Origin: Candidatus Bipolaricaulota bacterium
Lineage (GTDB): Bacteria > Bipolaricaulota > Bipolaricaulia > Bipolaricaulales > Bipolaricaulaceae
Assembly: GCA_021163465.1 (NCBI GenBank)
Contig: JAGGWU010000178.1
Span: 1 to 11,665, forward strand
Reading direction: 5' to 3'
Length of the DNA stretch: 11,665 nucleotides
The notes beneath the pieces are model-generated. The model saw only the letters and a list, made by a program, of their open reading frames with translations. It was not told where the DNA came from and made no database searches. This document shows positions 1 through 7,253 of this stretch, one piece after another (the stretch's first letter is position 1; every line of letters begins with the position of its first letter). The position numbers and the translations under genes were made by a program.

Positions 1-859
1 AAACCGGGATCCCCCGCTCCTGGGCAAGATCATGGATCTCCATCGCTGCCGTGAGGCCCCCTACCCGACCTTGCTTGATATTGATCACCGCGCACGCCCC
101 CAGTTCCAGGGCCTCCCGCGCCCGATACGGGGAGCCGATGGACTCATCGAGGCAAACCCTGGTGGAGATCTCCCGGGCCAAGCGGGCGTGTTCCAGGAGG
201 TCCTCGTAGTGGAACGGCTGTTCCAAGAGCAAGAGGTCGAAGCGGTCGAATTCCTTGAGGGCTGGGTCCCCCGGGCGGTAGGCGCAGTTGGCGTCCACTT
301 GGAGTTTTACCTCCGGAAACTCCCCCCGCACGGCCTCGAGGACCGCGATGTCCCAACCCGGTTTTACCTTGAGCTTCACCCGCGGATAGCCCTGCTCCAC
401 GAACCCCCGCACGCGCTCCAGCAGTTCGGGTATGGAGGGCTGAATACCGATGCTGACGCCGGATGTGACCTCCTCCCGCACGCCCCCGATCTCCCGCCAG
501 AGGGGCACATCCTTTATCCGGCAGTAAAGGTCCCACAAGGCTGCCTCCACCGCCGCTTTGGCCATGGGATGCCCTCTAATGGGGGAGACGAGGGCGGGAA
601 AATCCCGGGGCGTCTCCAAGCGGCCTTCCCTTAGGAGGGGAGCGATGAAATCCCGGATCACGTGGAGCGCGGTGTCCACCGTCTCATAGGAATACCAAGG
701 ACCGGAGGAAGCCACGCATTCGCCCCATCCCACCGCTTCCTCGCCGATGACTTTTACCAACAGGACCTTTCTTTTCCGCTCCTCCCCGAAACTCGTCCTG
801 AACGGGTGTTTCAGGACAAGCTCTACCACGAAAAGCTCCAACGCCTCGAGGGAGATCAT
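1..859 (-). CDS. menC: MenC-like enolase-superfamily enzyme, probable N-succinylamino acid racemase / o-succinylbenzoate synthase (3' end cut by the window edge)
   Basis: Cytoplasmic Mg-dependent enolase-superfamily enzyme. The 286 residues visible lack the C-terminus (family about 370 aa) because the gene runs off the left edge. All catalytic residues of the MenC/NSAR family are present: K162-x-K164 in VKLKVKPGWD, metal ligands D189 (VDAN), E213 (LLEQP) and D238 (LDES), and the opposite-face lysine K262 (INIKQGRVGG). Numbering nearly coincides with the characterised Amycolatopsis enzyme as I recall it. The start ATG (859-857) overlaps the upstream GNAT stop as ATGA, and GGAGG lies about 13 nt upstream. 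The family makes o-succinylbenzoate for menaquinone or racemises N-succinylamino acids, and many members do both. Pairing with a COG3375 GNAT gene favours the racemase role. No other menaquinone gene is visible. The enzyme class is certain; the substrate is inferred. Confidence 0.93.
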   Translation of the reverse strand, partial: MISLEALELFVVELVLKHPFRTSFGEERKRKVLLVKVIGEEAVGWGECVASSGPWYSYETVDTALHVIRDFIAPLLREGRLETPRDFPALVSPIRGHPMAKAAVEAALWDLYCRIKDVPLWREIGGVREEVTSGVSIGIQPSIPELLERVRGFVEQGYPRVKLKVKPGWDIAVLEAVRGEFPEVKLQVDANCAYRPGDPALKEFDRFDLLLLEQPFHYEDLLEHARLAREISTRVCLDESIGSPYRAREALELGACAVINIKQGRVGGLTAAMEIHDLAQERGIPV

Positions 860-1698
860 GGGGAAGAAAACACCTCCTCAAGTGCCTTTCGTTCCAAAAG
901 AAGAAAGCTCTTTTTTCCATCGCGAACGAGGCCTGTGCCCAAATAACTCCGGCCCATGTAGTGGGAGAGGGCCTCCCGGGCCGCGAGCCGCCACCTCAAG
1001 GCGAGCTCCATCGATTCCCGGCGCAGCGCCTGGAAATCGGGGGGAATCTCGACGAGCAACCGCTCTTCCTCCAAGCCCAACTCCACCGGCCCCGGTTCCT
1101 CGCCCTCGGCCCGGAGGACGCACGGAAGCTCCCGTACCAAGCCCTTGGGGAACCCTCGGAACCCCTGGGCTATCCGCCGCTCCACCCGAGGGGATTTGAG
1201 GTGCCATTCGCACGAGAACCGATCGGTGGGAAGCCCCCTGTTTCTCTCGTCTCTAAGCGATCCGTAGTAGTTCAGGTGGTAGCGGGTGGCAACACATCCC
1301 AATTTGTTCAGGTTGAAGTGAGCATTGCGCGACTCGAGGGGATCGAAGGTCCAGGTGATGAGCTCCACCCCCTGGCGCAGCACGTATTCCCTTTGCGTCA
1401 GCTTGAGCCTGTATCCCAGGCCTTTGTCCCGCCACCCGTCCTTCACCGCCGCCATGAGGGAACAGTGCTTGGGGGTGCCGTCCTCGGTGCGGCAGAAGAA
1501 GGAGAGGGCAAAACCTATCATCTTCCTTTCTTCCGTGAAGGCCCCCAGAAGAAGCCCTCCGCCCTTTACCACCGTGAGGAGGACGTGGTCCGGGACCACC
1601 GCGATGTCATCGAACCCCCAGATCTCCTTCTGGAGTCGCTCACATTCGTGAAAGCCCTCCAGATCCTCCACCGGTTCGATGACGATCCTCGCCTCCAT
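856..1698 (-). CDS. GNAT-superfamily acyltransferase (COG3375 type), partner of the racemase
   Basis: Intact 280-aa protein of the GNAT family that is repeatedly found beside MenC/NSAR genes. In Geobacillus kaustophilus such a neighbour was linked to N-succinylation of D-amino acids, the first step of an irreversible D-to-L conversion with the racemase and a desuccinylase. Residues 80-98 carry SLMAAV followed by RDKGLGYRL, which fits the acyl-CoA pyrophosphate-binding loop. The family signature ELITWTFDPLESRNAHFNL (112-130) and NYYG (143-146) follow, then a C-terminal part with LLVEIP and FLLLER. It starts at an ATG preceded by AAGGGA. The stop of the upstream paralogue lies 11 nt before it, and its own stop overlaps the racemase start by 4 nt (ATGA). 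The acyl donor and acceptor cannot be read from sequence. Confidence 0.88.
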   Translation of the reverse strand: MEARIVIEPVEDLEGFHECERLQKEIWGFDDIAVVPDHVLLTVVKGGGLLLGAFTEERKMIGFALSFFCRTEDGTPKHCSLMAAVKDGWRDKGLGYRLKLTQREYVLRQGVELITWTFDPLESRNAHFNLNKLGCVATRYHLNYYGSLRDERNRGLPTDRFSCEWHLKSPRVERRIAQGFRGFPKGLVRELPCVLRAEGEEPGPVELGLEEERLLVEIPPDFQALRRESMELALRWRLAAREALSHYMGRSYLGTGLVRDGKKSFLLLERKALEEVFSSP

Positions 1699-1709
1699 GT
1701 CCCTTCAGC

Positions 1710-2503
1710 TTAACGATCCGCGGACTTCCTCTCCAACACGAGGAAGGCGCGGTCGCCCTGGCGGTAAAGGCCCGCCAGGGCATAGCCTCTGTCGAAGTAT
1801 GCCTCCAGTGCCTCCCACGCCCCTCGCCAAGGCTTGGCCAAAGAAGTGGGGAGGGAAGCCATCCCCCGGCCCGGGATCTCGAGGACAAGGTGGGGCGCGG
1901 TCAGATGGAGGTTCCAAGAGGCGGGCTCCCGCAGCCCCCGGGGGCGGGACGGGTGGTGTTCACGGGGAAGAAGCCCTTCAAGGCGGCCGTCTTCCACGCC
2001 TTCGGCAGGGGTCCCTTTCCCACCGGAAGGGAGGCCAAGGCCCGCAGATATCGGATCTCACCGCTGCGGTCACGGCGAAGCTCGTACCTTCGGGCTTCAG
2101 CCCCCAATACCTCCAGGAAAAGCTCAGCCCAACGGGGTTCCAGCGGGTCGAAAGGCCAAAGGATCTCGGTGGCATTTTTGTTTTGTGCTTGGCTAAAGAT
2201 CTCGGCCACAATGGCCCCGAACACTTCCTCGGGCTGAGCGAGATCGCGCCGCACTCCGTAAAGGACCGCGCGTAAAGCCGTCCCCTGCGACAACGCCAGC
2301 ACCAACCCCAACGGTTCGCGAGCCATCCCCAAACCATCGAAGCAAACCCTCAACACGGCCCCGGCCTGCGCCAGCTCCCATAGATGCCAAGCCGGTACCA
2401 CCGCCGGAACCGGGGGATCGAGGGCCTCCTGAAGCTTCTCACAAGCGGAGAACTCTTCGAAGGAACGGGGAGCCTCTACGGGGAACCCGTCACTCATTGG
2501 CAT
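1710..2503 (-). pseudogene. Degenerate tandem paralogue of the COG3375 GNAT protein, interrupted by a -1 frameshift
   Basis: Two minus-strand frames together encode a protein parallel to the next gene. Frame one (2503-1901) carries ILWPFDPLEPRWAELFL, matching the ITWTFDPLESRNAHFNL signature. Frame two (read from about 1997 to 1710) gives LVLEIPGRG, AYFDRGYALAG and RAFLVLERK, matching LLVEIPPDF, HYMGRSYLGTG and KSFLLLERK. The whole span of 794 nt is one base short of a multiple of three, so a single-base loss explains the break. The frames can be joined anywhere in about 1930-1997, and the run of five C then five G at 1935-1944 is the likeliest place. If joined, it is about 264 aa (paralogue 280). 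The RDKGLG acyl-CoA loop is replaced by LAQPEEV, so it may not bind acyl-CoA. It starts inside the end of era (ATG 2503 or 2497). It is a pseudogene, a sequencing indel in a live gene, or less likely programmed frameshifting. Confidence 0.75.
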
Positions 2504-3383
2504 AGAGGAACCGGGAGATCATGGTATCGTCCTCGATCCAGTTCTTCTTCACCTTCACCTGAAGGGCGAGGTAGACCTGCTTGCCCAGCAAGGCCTCGAT
2601 CTCGAGCCGAGCCGCCCTCCCGATCTCCTTGAGCTTTTGTCCTTTCCGTCCGATCACGATGGCCTTCTGGGAATCTTTGGCCACGTATATGGTGGCGTAG
2701 ATCTCGATGAGGGGTTTATCTTCCCTCTCCCTTATCTCTTCCACCACCACCGCGGTGGAGTAGGGGATCTCCTGATAGGTGAAGTGATAGATCTTTTCGC
2801 GGATGAGTTCGGCGATGATGAACTCCAAGGGTTTATCGGTGGGCATCCCCTCCGGGAAGAGGGGCTCCCCCTCGGGGAGGTACCGGATGATCACCTGTAG
2901 GGCTCGATCCAGGTTCTTCCCCCGGGAACAGGAGATGGGAACGATCTCCTGGAATATCCCCAGGGAGTCGTAGGCAAGAAGGGTCTCGGGGAGCTGGTTT
3001 CCCTTCGCGAGGTCGATCTTGTTCACGAGGAGGATCTTGGGGCAGGGGAGCTCCTTTATGCGGGGCATCACCTGCTCATCGAAGGGATCGATTCCACCCG
3101 AGGGCTCGGTCATGTATACCAACTCGTCGATCCCTGCCAACGCCCGCATGGCCTCCTTGACCAGGGCCTCGGAGAGCTTGTTCACCGGTTTGTGGAGCCC
3201 GGGGGTATCCACGAACACGATCTGGGCCGAATCGGTGGTGAGCACACAGCGAATGCGGTTACGGGTGGTCTGGGGCTTGTCGGACACGATCACCATCTTC
3301 CTCCCGATCAGGGAGTTTATGAACGTGGATTTTCCCACGTTGGTCTTCCCCACTACCGCCACGATCCCCGACTTAAAGCCCAT
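2490..3383 (-). CDS. era: GTPase Era, 30S ribosomal subunit assembly factor
   Basis: Full-length 297-aa Era, a GTPase that binds the 3' end of 16S rRNA and helps 30S maturation at the ribosome or inner membrane face. G-motifs in order: G1 GKTNVGKST (12-20), G2 PQTTR (37-41), G3 DTPG (59-62), G4 NKID (121-124) and G5 SCS (151-153, where SA is usual). The C-terminal KH domain has the RNA-binding GRKG loop at 245-248 and the Era-typical ending VKVKKNWIEDD. The ATG at 3383 lies inside the last codons of hutH (11-nt overlap), with only a weak AAGG upstream, so translation is probably coupled. Its stop is overlapped by the start of the next gene. Era usually sits with ybeY, dgk or recO; here it is embedded among catabolic genes. 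Confidence 0.97.
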   Translation of the reverse strand: MGFKSGIVAVVGKTNVGKSTFINSLIGRKMVIVSDKPQTTRNRIRCVLTTDSAQIVFVDTPGLHKPVNKLSEALVKEAMRALAGIDELVYMTEPSGGIDPFDEQVMPRIKELPCPKILLVNKIDLAKGNQLPETLLAYDSLGIFQEIVPISCSRGKNLDRALQVIIRYLPEGEPLFPEGMPTDKPLEFIIAELIREKIYHFTYQEIPYSTAVVVEEIREREDKPLIEIYATIYVAKDSQKAIVIGRKGQKLKEIGRAARLEIEALLGKQVYLALQVKVKKNWIEDDTMISRFLYANE

Positions 3384-4872
3384 GGCCTATCTCGCCTTTG
3401 CGCACCGACTGTGTTACCGCATCGATCGCGTCGCCCAAATACCGGTCCTCCCCGGGCGGGGGAACGAGCTCACACAGCCTCTCGTAGGCGGTACGTGTGC
3501 CCGGGGAAAGCTTCTCCGCACCGGCGAGTTCCACGGCCCAACGGGCACACACAAGCTCCAGGGCCACGACGCGGACCGTGTTCTCCGCGATCCGCCACAG
3601 CTTCCACGCCGAGGTGGCCCCGAAGGAGTTATGATCCTCCTTTCCCGCGGAAGTGGGGATGGAATCCACGGCGGCAGGGTGGGCGAGGACCTTGTTTTCA
3701 CCCACCAAGGCCGCGGCGGTGTATTGCACCAACATCAACCCCGAGTTCTTTCCCCCCTCCTGCGCCAGGAAGGGTGGAAGGCCCCGGTCGGGTGCGGAAA
3801 GGAGGAGGGCGATCCGCCGCTCGCAGCTCGCCGCGAGCTCACACAACGCCACCGCGAGCCACTCCGCCACGAAGGCCAGGATCTCGCCGTGGAAGTTGCC
3901 CCCCGAAAGCACCGTCCCGTCGGGAAAGATCAAGGGATTATCCGTGGCGGAGTTCATCTCCACCCGGATCCTTCCCTCCGCGAGCCAGAGGGTCTCCAGC
4001 ACCGGGCCCAGGATCTGGGGAAGACAACGGAGGGAGTAGGGATCCTGGATGTCTCCGTGGAAAGTGTTCACGAGCTCGCTTCCCTTGAGGAGCTCTCGCA
4101 GGACAGCCGCCACCTCCCGTTGGCCTGGATGGGGACGAAGATCGTGGATCCGGGCATCCAGGGGTTCGGTGCGGCCACGCAAGGCTTGGAAGGTAAGGGC
4201 GGCGGCCAAGATCCCCGCCCGGAACGCCCGCCAACCCAACACATACCCCAGAAACACCAGGGCCAACATACAGGCGGTGCCGTTGAGGAGCGCGAGCCCT
4301 TCCTTCGGCAAAAGCTCCCCCAAGGGCTCCAGCCCCGCCCGCCTCAGCGCCTCGGCCCCCGGCAGCGTCTGCCCGCGATAGAGGGCCTTCCCTTCCCCAA
4401 GAAGCACCAACGCCACGTGGGCCAGGGGTGCAAGATCCCCGGAGGCTCCCACGGAGCCCTGTTCGGGGACGACCGGGTACACCTCCCGGTTTAACATCTC
4501 CAAAAGCAGCGTCACTACCTCGGCCCGCACCCCGGAATACCCTTTGAGCAAGGAGTTGGCGCGGAAAAGGAGGATCCCCCGCACCACCTCTTCAGGAAGG
4601 GGTTTGCCCACGGCGGTGGCATGGGAGCGGACCAGGTTCCGCTGGAGGGAAAGGAGCTCGTTTTTTTCAATCCTAAGGGTGGAAAGCTTTCCCAAACCCG
4701 TGTTCACCCCGTAGATGGGGCGTTCGTCTTCCACCGCCCGCTCGAGCACCCTTTGGGTCCGTCGCAAACCCTCCAGGGCTTGGGGGGAGACCACGACCCT
4801 GAACTTGCGGAAGATGACCTTCTCGGCATCGGTTAGGTCCAGATGGTGTCCATCGGCGGTTACCTCGCCCAT
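3373..4872 (-). CDS. hutH: Histidine ammonia-lyase (aromatic amino acid lyase family)
   Basis: 499 aa, normal length for HAL, which deaminates L-histidine to trans-urocanate in the cytoplasm. The MIO cofactor triad Ala-Ser-Gly is at 143-145 in GSVGASGDLAPLAH. The catalytic Tyr54 lies in IYGVNTGLG. QDPYSLR (276-282), NPLIF (312-316) and GGNFHGE (324-330) line the active site. The selectivity pair is Ser83-His84 (RSHATAVG), the combination expected for histidine rather than the HL or FL pairs of tyrosine and phenylalanine lyases. E412 sits in SAGKEDHNSFG, where most HALs read NQEDHVSM. The start is supported by a near-consensus Shine-Dalgarno. No hutU, hutI or hutG is visible, so the rest of histidine degradation is elsewhere or the enzyme has another role. 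Confidence 0.92.
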   Translation of the reverse strand: MGEVTADGHHLDLTDAEKVIFRKFRVVVSPQALEGLRRTQRVLERAVEDERPIYGVNTGLGKLSTLRIEKNELLSLQRNLVRSHATAVGKPLPEEVVRGILLFRANSLLKGYSGVRAEVVTLLLEMLNREVYPVVPEQGSVGASGDLAPLAHVALVLLGEGKALYRGQTLPGAEALRRAGLEPLGELLPKEGLALLNGTACMLALVFLGYVLGWRAFRAGILAAALTFQALRGRTEPLDARIHDLRPHPGQREVAAVLRELLKGSELVNTFHGDIQDPYSLRCLPQILGPVLETLWLAEGRIRVEMNSATDNPLIFPDGTVLSGGNFHGEILAFVAEWLAVALCELAASCERRIALLLSAPDRGLPPFLAQEGGKNSGLMLVQYTAAALVGENKVLAHPAAVDSIPTSAGKEDHNSFGATSAWKLWRIAENTVRVVALELVCARWAVELAGAEKLSPGTRTAYERLCELVPPPGEDRYLGDAIDAVTQSVRKGEIGHGL

Positions 4873-4947
4873 TCCACCTCCTTGTCCGAGGTAGCACAGC
4901 GATTTTATCCTAGCGTCGGAAAGCTCCGGAAATCGAGCATGTGACCA
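4873..4947 (-). promoter_or_regulatory. Short gap between SDR and hutH with a weak possible promoter
   Basis: This 75-nt gap is the longest between the kinase gene and the left edge, so an internal promoter for the hutH block could sit here. A TAGGATAAAAT stretch resembles a -10 element, but no convincing -35 is seen at 16-18 nt. No hairpin plus T-run terminator is visible, so read-through from the sugar-acid genes is equally possible. Confidence 0.3.
4875..4882 (-). promoter_or_regulatory. Strong Shine-Dalgarno of hutH
   Basis: Minus-strand AGGAGGTG, nearly a full anti-SD match, with four bases between GGAGG and the ATG at 4872. It fixes the hutH start and is one of the two strongest ribosome-binding sites in the window, marking hutH as independently translated rather than coupled to the SDR 75 nt upstream. 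Confidence 0.85.
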
Positions 4948-5757
4948 TCAAACCCCTGAGTAAGCGGAGAAGCCACCGTCGATGGGGATCACCACCCCCG
5001 TGACGAAGGAGGCGGCGGGGGACAAGAGCCACACCACGGCCCCGATGAGGTCCTCGGGGGCGCCGAAGCGGCCCATGGGGGTGTGGTCGATGATCTTCTT
5101 GCCCCGCTCGGTAAGCTCCCCCCGCTCATCGAGAAGCAGGAACCGGTTCTGCTCGGTGAGGAAGAATCCGGGGGCGATGGAGACGACCCGGATCTTCGGG
5201 GAGTACTCCTGGGCCATGTGGACGGCCAGCCACTGGGTGAAGTTGGCCACCGCCGCCTTGGCCGCGGAGTAGGCGGGGATACGGGTCAGGGGTCGGATCG
5301 CGTTCATGGAAGCGATGTTGAGGATCACCCCCTCCTTGCGCTCCGCCATGACCTTCCCGAAGATCTGGGACGCCAAGAAGGTACCCATGAAGTTCAGGTC
5401 GAACACGAACCGCACTGCGTCCTCGGGAAGCTCGAAAAACGGCACCTCCGCCGAGGTGGTGGCCTTGGGGTGGTTTCCACCCGCCCCGTTGATGAGGAAA
5501 TCCACGCGCCCGAACGCCTTCAGGGTCTCATCCGCCGCCCGCTCGAGGTCCCCCCGATCGAGGACGCTGGCCTTGAGGGCAAGCCCGTCGGATCCTGCCC
5601 GCTTCACTCGTTCCAACGCGGCCTCTGCCTTATCCTCCGCGATATCGAGGATCACACAGCGCACGCCTTCGCGGGCCAGGCCTTCGGCGATGGCGGAACA
5701 CAGCACCCCACCCCCGCCGGTGATCACCGCCACCTTTCCCGAAAGCTCTAACCTCAT
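4948..5757 (-). CDS. uxuB: SDR-family D-mannonate oxidoreductase (fructuronate reductase), UxuB type
   Basis: 269-aa classical short-chain dehydrogenase. The N-terminal nucleotide-binding loop is TGGGGVLCSAIA (13-24), a variant of TGxxxGxG with Cys for the last Gly that I recall in the SDR mannonate oxidoreductases. NGAGGNHPKATT (90-101) replaces the usual NNAG and is typical of that subgroup. Catalytic residues are S150, Y163 and K167 (YSAAK), with PGFFLTE after them and the usual VTGVVIPIDGGFSAYSGV end. It probably reduces D-fructuronate to D-mannonate with NAD(P)H in hexuronate catabolism. Its ATG overlaps the UxaE stop by 4 nt (ATGA), placing it directly after the enzyme that would make its substrate. 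A related role such as KduD-like reduction is the main alternative. Confidence 0.85.
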   Translation of the reverse strand: MRLELSGKVAVITGGGGVLCSAIAEGLAREGVRCVILDIAEDKAEAALERVKRAGSDGLALKASVLDRGDLERAADETLKAFGRVDFLINGAGGNHPKATTSAEVPFFELPEDAVRFVFDLNFMGTFLASQIFGKVMAERKEGVILNIASMNAIRPLTRIPAYSAAKAAVANFTQWLAVHMAQEYSPKIRVVSIAPGFFLTEQNRFLLLDERGELTERGKKIIDHTPMGRFGAPEDLIGAVVWLLSPAASFVTGVVIPIDGGFSAYSGV

Positions 5758-7214
5758 CCTCTCACCCCCAAAAGCTCCAGGTGCCGCCCCAGGTGCCGCT
5801 CCAGGAGAGATATATAGTCGCTTTCATGATCCAAAAGAACGCGTTTCAGTTCATCCCCCAAGGGGCTTTGCAGGACCGACCCGTAGGCCACATGTAGTAC
5901 CTGACGCGGATCCGGCTCTTCAAGGAGTCGGCGGAGCTCCTCATCGGAGAGGCCCTCGGGGGATGGAAGCGCCGCCGTGTTGGTAGAGAGATGGTAGCTT
6001 ACCCGATCCTCGGCGAACCTCTCGACGGAGAGGCGGTAGATCTCCCGGAAGAGCTCCGGTGCCCTTTCGGCCACCACCTCTAGGGCAACGAGGTAGCTTG
6101 TCCCCGCGGTCTTTATGTGGAACAAACCTTCGGCTTCCTTGGCGAACAGGGGATAAAGGGAGAACTTATCCGAGCCGGAGTGAAGGCTTATGCGGTATCC
6201 CCCCAGGGCCTTGGCCAGGGCCACGTGGGCCTTGAGGTCTCGGCGGAAGACCTCCAGGTCTCCCCGATAATCCACCGCCTTTTCCAAAGCCCCGGAGAAC
6301 CGCGGCGCAAGGCTTGTAAGCTCCACGTCCCGTCTCTTTAGCTCCTGTACCACGAAGTAGTGCTCCAGAGGGCTGGTGGGTGTTTCCGTTTCGTCCACCG
6401 AGAGCTCGAAGTCGAATCCCCCGGGGAGCTCCTGTTTCAAGGCATGGTACATCTCCGCGGCGAACTCCACCGCCCTGAGGTACTTCACCGCGGCGCGCAT
6501 AAGCTCCGTTTCCGAGAACCAGAGCTTGCCCAAGCCCTCGATCTCGAAGCTTTTGTCCAGATATTCCGATTTGAGCTTGGGGGCGTCCGGAAGGGAAAGG
6601 AATCGGCGCCTGAGTATCCGTTCGGAAAGCCTTTCCGCGGCTACTACATGATCGGATGGATCGCACGTGAAGAAGGTGTAACCCCACTTCGCCGCCTCCC
6701 GGGCATCTTCCACCGATTTCAGATGGTCGGCATCGGCGGCGAATCCTTCGAGGTAACCCTCCTGGAGTGCTCCGAACGCCGCATCGGCCAGTACTTGGGC
6801 GAAGGACCTCCCGGTGCGGGCGTTCTCCCGCACCGACTGCTGGGCGAGGACCGGAAAGGCCCTCGAGCCTCGGGCTGCCCTTATGTGCCCTGGGGTAGCA
6901 AGGCCGATCCTATCGCCGAACCCGAAACTTGGGCCGTGGGGAAGCCTTCTGGGCTTGAGCTCGGGAACAAGCTCCATCAGCGCCCGGGCGTTTTCGGGGG
7001 TGAGTGGGCATAAAACCCCTCCCTCTTGGAGCTCCCTCCCGGTGAATCCGGGGAGGGAACGGGAGAGGTAAAGGAATTTGGCGTTTCCCACGCGGACGAG
7101 GGCGAGCTCCACCTCGCCGGCCCTAAGCCGCGACCCTTCGTAAACAAAGAATCCCTCCGTTCCCGCCAACGTTTCCATCGTGATAAACTTACCCCAATGC
7201 CCTTTCGCGGGCAA
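5754..7214 (-). CDS. uxaE: Tagaturonate/fructuronate epimerase UxaE
   Basis: Up to 486 aa, close to the T. maritima enzyme in length. It interconverts D-tagaturonate and D-fructuronate, letting galacturonate enter the glucuronate branch. Conserved blocks of the family are clear: FGDRIGLATPGH (99-110), QQSVRENARTGR (125-136), DADHLK (161-166), DPSDHV (185-190), SVDETETPTSPLEH (272-285), LHSGSDKFSLYP (344-355) and HIKTAGTSYL (366-375). The His, Asp and Glu residues in these blocks suit a metal-dependent sugar-acid epimerase. The longest frame opens with TTG at 7214 (AAGGGA upstream). The in-frame ATG at 7178 with GGGGTAAG upstream is at least as likely and would give 474 aa. The kinase stop is 39 nt before the TTG and the SDR start overlaps its stop, so all three are probably co-transcribed. 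Confidence 0.93.
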   Translation of the reverse strand: MPAKGHWGKFITMETLAGTEGFFVYEGSRLRAGEVELALVRVGNAKFLYLSRSLPGFTGRELQEGGVLCPLTPENARALMELVPELKPRRLPHGPSFGFGDRIGLATPGHIRAARGSRAFPVLAQQSVRENARTGRSFAQVLADAAFGALQEGYLEGFAADADHLKSVEDAREAAKWGYTFFTCDPSDHVVAAERLSERILRRRFLSLPDAPKLKSEYLDKSFEIEGLGKLWFSETELMRAAVKYLRAVEFAAEMYHALKQELPGGFDFELSVDETETPTSPLEHYFVVQELKRRDVELTSLAPRFSGALEKAVDYRGDLEVFRRDLKAHVALAKALGGYRISLHSGSDKFSLYPLFAKEAEGLFHIKTAGTSYLVALEVVAERAPELFREIYRLSVERFAEDRVSYHLSTNTAALPSPEGLSDEELRRLLEEPDPRQVLHVAYGSVLQSPLGDELKRVLLDHESDYISLLERHLGRHLELLGVRG

Positions 7215-7253
7215 AGATGTCCCTTCGGATTTTTCTGCCCTTATCCAGGGAGA

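Noticed and set aside
144..536. Minus-strand frame of 130 codons at the left edge
   Set aside because: It is an alternate frame of the racemase gene, whose own frame carries the full catalytic set.
1925..2000. Programmed -1 frameshifting in the GNAT paralogue
   Set aside because: No canonical X-XXY-YYZ slippery heptamer in the right frame was found; a one-base indel at the C/G run is simpler. Kept only as a remote option.
3019..4494. Long plus-strand open frame (491 codons) opposite hutH and era
   Set aside because: It is antisense to two well-conserved genes, has no motif, and reads as Gly/Pro/Arg-rich mirror sequence. Such long mirror frames are usual in GC-rich DNA.
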